DNA of 26,638 nucleotides from Bacteroidales bacterium (GTDB lineage: Bacteria; Bacteroidota; Bacteroidia; Bacteroidales; F082): contig JAFWRA010000240.1 in the NCBI GenBank assembly GCA_017508895.1, positions 1-26,638 of the forward strand, given 5' to 3'. Both the position numbers and the translations under genes were made by a program. This document shows, piece after piece, positions 23,491 to 26,638 of the stretch (position 1 is its first letter; each line of letters begins with the position of its first letter). The notes beneath the pieces were generated by a model. That model did no database searches and had not been told where the DNA came from. It was given only the letters and a program-made list of their open reading frames with translations.

Positions 23491-25479
23491 TTATCCCTCA
23501 GCAATCTTCAGCTTCTCTTCAAGGACCTTCAGGTCTTCCTTGGCCTTGTTGATCTTCTTCTCATATTCGGCGCGCATCAATTCTGAGTTCTTGCTGTTGG
23601 AGAAGAAACCGATGTTGTTCTCCATTGCAGCAATTTCGTCACGCAACTTCTGAATACGAGTCTGAAGCTTCGAGCTTTCCTTGCGGACACGGTCGCCAGC
23701 ATTCGGATCGTCCTTCCAGCTTTCCATCATCTCCCTGAAGTCGTTGGTCGAGGCCTCGTTCTGGTTCTTTCGCATCGTGTCGAAAAGGCCATCAATGAGT
23801 TCACGATACTCCTTATTAATAGTATCCTTGTGTTTCATCGGGACAAAACCAATTTCAATCCAACGTTTCTGGAACGCTTTAATCGCTTCCATGTTTTCGT
23901 TGCGACTTGAGGTGAGTTCGAAAGCCTTGATCTCATCCAACAAGGCCTTCTTGGCGGCAAGGTTGGCTTCTTCCTCTGTGCGACGTCCGCTGAAGTGCTC
24001 GTTCTTGCGGTTGAAGAAGGTGTCGCAGGCAGCGCGGAAACGTTTCCAGATTTTGTCAGCATGACGTTTCGGCACCGGACCTATGGTCTTCCATTCTTCT
24101 TGCAGTTTCTTGATCTGCTCGGTAGCATTCTTCCACTCGTTAGAATCCATCAGGCCTTCTGCCTCTATGCAGAGCTGGGTCTTGCGTTCCAAGTTCTCGG
24201 TTTGACGGTCCTTCAGTGAAGCGAAAAATGCTTTTTTCTTGGCAAAGAACGTGTCCATAGCGCCGCGGAAACGCTGCCATATCTCTTCGTTGTCTTTCTT
24301 GCTGGCGGGGCCAACGGTCTTCCAAACGCCGAAAATCTCCGACAGCTCCGTTGACTTCTTTTGCCAAGCGTTCACACTTGGATAATCTTCGGCGATGAGT
24401 TCTTCTGCCTTATCACACAAAGCTTTTTTGGCCTCCAAGTTAGCCGTTTGCTCTTCTTCAATCTTGGAATAATGTTCACGGCGAATTTGGTTGATTTTGT
24501 CGGTAGCAGCCTTAAAGCGTTCCCAGATCTCGTCCTTCTTATCCTGCGGAACAGGACCGACTTCCTTCCAATCCTCATGTAGCTTCTGCAATGCCTTAAA
24601 TGCCTTAGTGATGGACTTCTCATCCAACAGTTCCTCAGCTTTTTCGCAAAGTTCAATCTTAGCGTCAAGGTTCTTCTTCATGTCAAGGTCACGAAGTTCG
24701 CGACCAATTCTGACTTTGTCAAAGAACTTCTCGACAAGGAAGTGGTAGTTGTTCCACAAATTGGAATTCTCGGCGGCAGGCACCGGACCTATTTCCTTCC
24801 AGCGGTCCTGAAGGGCTCGGAAGTCATCGTATGTCTTCTTCAGAGAGTCGTCTGATGCGATGATTTCTTTCAACTCATCCAAGATGGCCTGTTTCTTGGC
24901 CAAATTCTCCGTCTTTTGTTTTTCAAGGTCTTCATTTTGCTTCGCGCGATTGGCTTTAAAGATGCCAAAAGCCGTATTGAACCTTTGCTCAATGGGGTCT
25001 TCTGCATGTTGGAAGCTCTCAGCTTCTCCGCCACTTTGCAGGAACTGGTCAAGCTCATTGTCCATGTCTTCCTTGTTCAACTTATTGAAATGGAGACGAA
25101 TAGCTGCAACCTTATCTTTGATGCTTTGGATATCGGGATTTTGCACAAGTTCTTCGAGCATCTCCACCAAAAGCAGCTTATTGAGGCCATCAAGCTCATT
25201 GCTGTCTTCCACAAGTTCATCATCCTCAATTTCGGGAGTATTCTCGATTTCAGGCATTACCTCATCGTTAGCTGGGATGGATTCAGCGTTACTAGCATCC
25301 ATCAAAGTGTGCACTTCAATTTTCACCTTAGCAGGCAAAATGCTAGACTGGATAAGTTTGACAATCTTCTTTTTCTCAATTGCATCAATGGCTTTCTTCG
25401 AAGTCATTTCCGTAATCTGTTCATTCTCAATTCCTTCATTAATGATGGAATTTTGATTCAGTTGTTCATTGTTTTCCAT
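23491..25479 (-). CDS. DUF349-repeat coiled-coil protein
   Basis: 662 residues, very rich in Lys, Glu and Ala, with no signal peptide. The first ~150 residues are acidic. At least five DUF349 repeats of about 75 residues follow, each marked by a Trp-Lys/Ile-x-Ile/Val-Gly motif: DRWKEIGPVP, DWKEVGPVP, VWKTVGPAS, EWKTIGPVP and RWIEIGFVP, each followed about 10-15 residues later by an IW-RF-like helix. The C-terminus is a coiled coil (about 600-662). Bacteroidota carry one such long cytoplasmic protein; its role is not established. It stands alone, with its own promoter and terminator. Confidence 0.9.
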   Translation of the reverse strand: MENNEQLNQNSIINEGIENEQITEMTSKKAIDAIEKKKIVKLIQSSILPAKVKIEVHTLMDASNAESIPANDEVMPEIENTPEIEDDELVEDSNELDGLNKLLLVEMLEELVQNPDIQSIKDKVAAIRLHFNKLNKEDMDNELDQFLQSGGEAESFQHAEDPIEQRFNTAFGIFKANRAKQNEDLEKQKTENLAKKQAILDELKEIIASDDSLKKTYDDFRALQDRWKEIGPVPAAENSNLWNNYHFLVEKFFDKVRIGRELRDLDMKKNLDAKIELCEKAEELLDEKSITKAFKALQKLHEDWKEVGPVPQDKKDEIWERFKAATDKINQIRREHYSKIEEEQTANLEAKKALCDKAEELIAEDYPSVNAWQKKSTELSEIFGVWKTVGPASKKDNEEIWQRFRGAMDTFFAKKKAFFASLKDRQTENLERKTQLCIEAEGLMDSNEWKNATEQIKKLQEEWKTIGPVPKRHADKIWKRFRAACDTFFNRKNEHFSGRRTEEEANLAAKKALLDEIKAFELTSSRNENMEAIKAFQKRWIEIGFVPMKHKDTINKEYRELIDGLFDTMRKNQNEASTNDFREMMESWKDDPNAGDRVRKESSKLQTRIQKLRDEIAAMENNIGFFSNSKNSELMRAEYEKKINKAKEDLKVLEEKLKIAEG

Positions 25480-25541
25480 TTCACTAAGTTTTTAGACAAA
25501 TCAGGGCACGAAACCCGATTGAGTTTGTATAATTAAGCCTG

Positions 25542-25549
25542 CAAATATA
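25542..25549 (-). promoter_or_regulatory. Promoter -7 element for the DUF349 gene
   Basis: Minus-strand TATATTTG, 63 bases upstream of the ATG at 25479. The rest of the 288-base gap to the tRNA genes is AT-rich; I see no gene in it. Confidence 0.6.
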
Positions 25550-25718
25550 TGAATTATTTCATTTCATATCAACGAAGAAAAAGATTTTTGCGGAATTTGG
25601 CACCATACAGTCTTAGGCAAACCCATCCAACACGATGACTGGTATGTAAAAACGAGAAAATATCTTACTGAAAATCAACTAACAAGAATAATAATTGAAA
25701 AAAATCATCAAAAAAAGC

Positions 25719-25748
25719 TTGTGGGTATCAGAAAAAAGCCTACTTTTG
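25719..25748 (+). promoter_or_regulatory. Promoter of the tRNA-Ser gene
   Basis: TTG (25719-25721), a 19-base spacer and TACTTTTG (25741-25748). The start site would be near 25755, about 13 bases before the tRNA. Confidence 0.78.
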
Positions 25749-25767
25749 CACCGCAATTCAACGCCGA

Positions 25768-25856
25768 GGAGAGGTGGGTGAGTGGCTGAAACCAACAGTT
25801 TGCTAAACTGTCGTATCCAGCAATGGGTACCGGGGGTTCGAATCCCCCCTTCTCCG
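25768..25856 (+). tRNA. tRNA-Ser (anticodon GCU)
   Basis: 89 nt. The acceptor stem GGAGAGG pairs with CTTCTCC (one G-U), discriminator G. The anticodon arm is ACAGT-TTGCTAA-ACTGT with GCT at the anticodon. A long variable arm (GTATCC...GGGTAC) is as expected for serine, and the T arm is GGGGG-TTCGAAT-CCCCC. CCA is not encoded. It reads AGC/AGU codons. Confidence 0.95.
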
Positions 25857-25866
25857 CGAAAGAAGG

Positions 25867-25893
25867 AAGACGATGCTGCATCGTCTTTTTTTT
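25867..25893 (+). terminator. Terminator-like hairpin between the two tRNA genes
   Basis: AAGACGATG (25867-25875) and CATCGTCTT (25879-25887), a 9-bp stem with a 3-nt loop, then six more T up to 25893. The next base is the first base of tRNA-Pro. Confidence 0.7.
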
Positions 25894-25968
25894 CGGGGTA
25901 TGGCGCAGTCCGGCTAGCGCACCTGCTTTGGGAGCAGGGGGTCGAAGGTTCGAATCCTTTTGCCCCGA
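25894..25968 (+). tRNA. tRNA-Pro (anticodon UGG)
   Basis: 75 nt. The acceptor stem CGGGGTA pairs with TGCCCCG (one G-U), discriminator A. The anticodon arm is CCTGC-TTTGGGA-GCAGG with TGG. The T arm is GAAGG-TTCGAAT-CCTTT, with a G-U at its base. CCA is not encoded. It reads proline CCN codons. No TAnnTTTG element lies between it and tRNA-Ser, so it probably depends on readthrough of the hairpin just before it. Confidence 0.94.
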
Positions 25969-25980
25969 CAATCTGAAAAC

Positions 25981-26017
25981 GAGGGAGTTACGAAGATTCG
26001 TGACTCCCTCATTTTTT
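25981..26017 (+). terminator. Terminator after tRNA-Pro
   Basis: GAGGGAGT pairs with ACTCCCTC, extended by a T-G pair and ACGA/TCGT around a 4-nt loop (25981-26010), followed by ATTTTTT. Confidence 0.92.
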
Positions 26018-26030
26018 GGCAAAAATCAAA

Positions 26031-26052
26031 ATTTGCACTCCATTTGCACTCA
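26031..26052 (+). repeat. Tandem 11-bp direct repeat downstream of the tRNA genes
   Basis: ATTTGCACTCC (26031-26041) is followed at once by ATTTGCACTCA (26042-26052). The position just past a tRNA terminator is a common site for integrated elements, so this may be an attachment-site remnant. No integrase is visible in the window. Confidence 0.55.
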
Positions 26053-26128
26053 GACTTTCAAAAACGGATAAAAATTGAAGTATCGTTTTGTTGTGAATTT
26101 GCGTGTTTTTTAGGTATAAATCGGACAT

Positions 26129-26155
26129 AAAAATGCCGCCCCTTTCGAGGCGGCA
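26129..26155 (-). terminator. Minus-strand terminator of the predicted small RNA
   Basis: TGCCGCC (26134-26140) and GGCGGCA (26149-26155) form a 7-bp GC-rich stem with an 8-nt loop. On the minus strand it is followed by TTTTT (26129-26133). On the plus strand there is no T-run, so it works leftward only. Confidence 0.8.
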
Positions 26156-26222
26156 AAACGCAATTTTAGATAACCCATTATAGAAAAATGGGGTGCTTTA
26201 TCCGGATAGATGGCCGTCTAAA
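26129..26222 (-). ncRNA. Predicted small RNA, about 90-95 nt, unknown family
   Basis: A minus-strand promoter (TATCTTTG at 26229-26236) predicts a start near 26222, and a GC-rich terminator ends at about 26129. Between them there is no start codon followed by a usable frame. The body can fold: GATAA and TTATC enclose CCCAT/ATGGG with a 9-nt loop (about 26166-26204), then the terminator stem. I recognise none of the common RNAs in it (6S, SRP RNA, tmRNA, RNase P RNA). It could be a trans-acting regulator, an element-borne RNA or an unknown housekeeping RNA. Confidence 0.55.
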
Positions 26223-26228
26223 GCGAGA

Positions 26229-26257
26229 CAAAGATACAACTTTTTAGCCATCCACAA
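26229..26257 (-). promoter_or_regulatory. Promoter of the predicted small RNA
   Basis: Minus-strand TATCTTTG (26229-26236) with a TTG (26255-26257) 18 bases upstream. No protein-coding gene follows it before the terminator. Confidence 0.7.
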
Positions 26258-26317
26258 CCATATTATATAAAGGTGCGCCTTTTTGCGCTTCTTCTCCCCT
26301 CCCTTGGACAGACTGGA

Positions 26318-26398
26318 GCCTGACTGGCTGACGATGGCTGCGGGACCAAAGCTTCCCCACTGGGGACAAAGCTGACCCGCAGCCATCGGCAGACAGGC
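26318..26398. repeat. Stem-loop 1 of the right-end array
   Basis: A perfect 12-bp stem (GATGGCTGCGGG at 26333-26344, complement at 26376-26387) extends outward through an AC/GG internal loop to CTG/CAG (26328-26330, 26390-26392) and a further GCCTG/CAGGC (26318-26322, 26394-26398). The 31-nt loop folds again: AGCTT/AAGCT and CCCC-ACT-GGGG. No T-run, so it is not a terminator. Confidence 0.75.
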
Positions 26399-26425
26399 AG
26401 CACACCGAATCGATTAAATTGCTGG

Positions 26426-26486
26426 AGTGGATTTGCGGATGACCGACCGAGGAAGAGAAACGAGAACGGGAAAACGCAAACCCACT
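26426..26486. repeat. Stem-loop 2 of the right-end array
   Basis: AGTGGATTTGCG (26426-26437) pairs with CGCAAACCCACT (26475-26486), 12 positions with one A-C mismatch, around a 37-nt purine-rich loop. It lacks the shared flank and loop sequence of stem-loops 1 and 3. Confidence 0.65.
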
Positions 26487-26496
26487 ATTAACCGAA

Positions 26497-26564
26497 GGCG
26501 GACAAAGGATGCGGCCAAGGAGCTTCCTAAAAGATGCGACACCTACCCCCGCATCCTTTGGCCG
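26497..26564. repeat. Stem-loop 3 of the right-end array, related to stem-loop 1
   Basis: A perfect 11-bp stem (AAAGGATGCGG at 26504-26514, complement at 26549-26559) extends through an AC/GG internal loop to CGG/CCG (26499-26501, 26562-26564). The 34-nt loop starts CCAAGGAGCTTCC, like the CCAAAGCTTCC of stem-loop 1. Flanks GGCGGAC and GGCCGAC mirror GGCTGAC and GGCAGAC of stem-loop 1. Confidence 0.75.
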
Positions 26565-26638
26565 ACTGAGGTAAAATTAAAACCACCTACCAAGCCGGAC
26601 GAGGTGACAAAAAAAAGGAGAAGGTCTCCATCAGGAAA

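Larger units (their letters stand above)
25969..26638. other. 670-base region without protein genes, rich in structure
   Basis: No open frame here has credible protein character. In order it holds: the tRNA terminator (25981), a tandem 11-bp repeat (26031), a minus-strand terminator (26129), a predicted small RNA and its promoter (to 26257), a small T-rich hairpin (AAAGG-TGCG-CCTTT, 26269-26282) and three long stem-loops (26318-26564). The last 75 bases contain two short hairpins only (CACCT/AGGTG, and GGAGA-AGG-TCTCC near 26616). Base composition from 26280 is more G/C- and purine-rich than the flanks. Confidence 0.6.

Noticed and set aside
25708..26022. Open frame of 104 codons on the minus strand over the tRNA genes
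   Set aside because: Almost all of it is the antisense of tRNA-Ser and tRNA-Pro; such frames are common artefacts.
26198..26386. Open frame of 62 codons on the minus strand in the right-end region
   Set aside because: It runs through one arm of stem-loop 1 and through the TTG/TATCTTTG promoter; the KKLYLCL stretch is just the promoter translated. No protein character.
26318..26564. CRISPR array
   Set aside because: Only two of the three units are related, the similarity is in structure and short blocks rather than an identical repeat, and there are no regular spacers or cas genes.
26280..26638. RNase P RNA, tmRNA, 6S or SRP RNA at the right end
   Set aside because: The conserved cores I would expect (for example GAGGAAAGTCC of RNase P, the GGAA-type SRP tip, a tRNA-like tmRNA end) are not present on either strand.

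Overview
The window looks like chromosome of a Bacteroidales (phylum Bacteroidota) bacterium, probably from a gut-type lineage that has a type IX secretion system. The evidence is: the Bacteroidota promoter -7 element TAnnTTTG in front of 15 transcription units; an approximately 290-residue primary sigma factor with no region 1.1; two TonB-dependent outer-membrane receptors, one of them Oar-like; a secreted protein with a C-terminal T9SS sorting domain; an Fe-type superoxide dismutase; and Bacteroidota versions of MutL, GlmM and DUF349 proteins. I cannot name a genus.

Layout. 1-886 (-) is the N-terminal part of a TonB-dependent receptor cut by the window edge. 1038-2719 (-) holds a lipoprotein phosphoesterase and a small outer-membrane barrel protein. 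2821-4128 (+) is a T9SS cargo protein that overlaps sodB (-) tail to tail. rpoD (-) and an HtrA-type periplasmic protease (-) follow. 7469-9089 (+) is a GNAT acetyltransferase overlapping mltG. Next come phosphomannomutase/phosphoglucomutase (+) and a TPR lipoprotein (+), abutted by a MORN-repeat protein (-). recR (+), a small ribbon-helix-helix-like protein (-) and a PsuK-like sugar kinase (+) follow. 13674-19226 (-) is a compact five-gene operon: small membrane protein, mutL, rhomboid protease, membrane-anchored endonuclease/exonuclease/phosphatase, glmM. Three of its four junctions are 4-base ATGA overlaps. A small lipoprotein gene (-) lies upstream of it. 19989-23369 (+) is a full-length Oar-like TonB receptor with a well-formed promoter and terminator. 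23491-25479 (-) is a DUF349 repeat protein.

The right end changes character. A tRNA-Ser(GCU) and a tRNA-Pro(UGG) are separated by a terminator-like hairpin. After a second terminator there are about 620 bases with no credible protein gene but much structure: a tandem 11-bp repeat that could be an integration scar, a likely small RNA on the minus strand (promoter, roughly 90-nt body, terminator), and a row of three long stem-loops at 26318-26564. Two of these stem-loops share loop and flank sequence while their stems differ by paired changes. This is the part most likely to hold something undescribed, possibly the edge of a tRNA-linked mobile element that continues past the window.

Most genes are housekeeping: envelope biogenesis and quality control (MltG, HtrA, rhomboid, GlmM, PMM/PGM), DNA repair (RecR, MutL), transcription (RpoD), oxidative stress (SodB) and outer-membrane transport. 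Start codons were chosen mainly from signal peptides and from the position of the -7 elements, which rule out several longer open frames.
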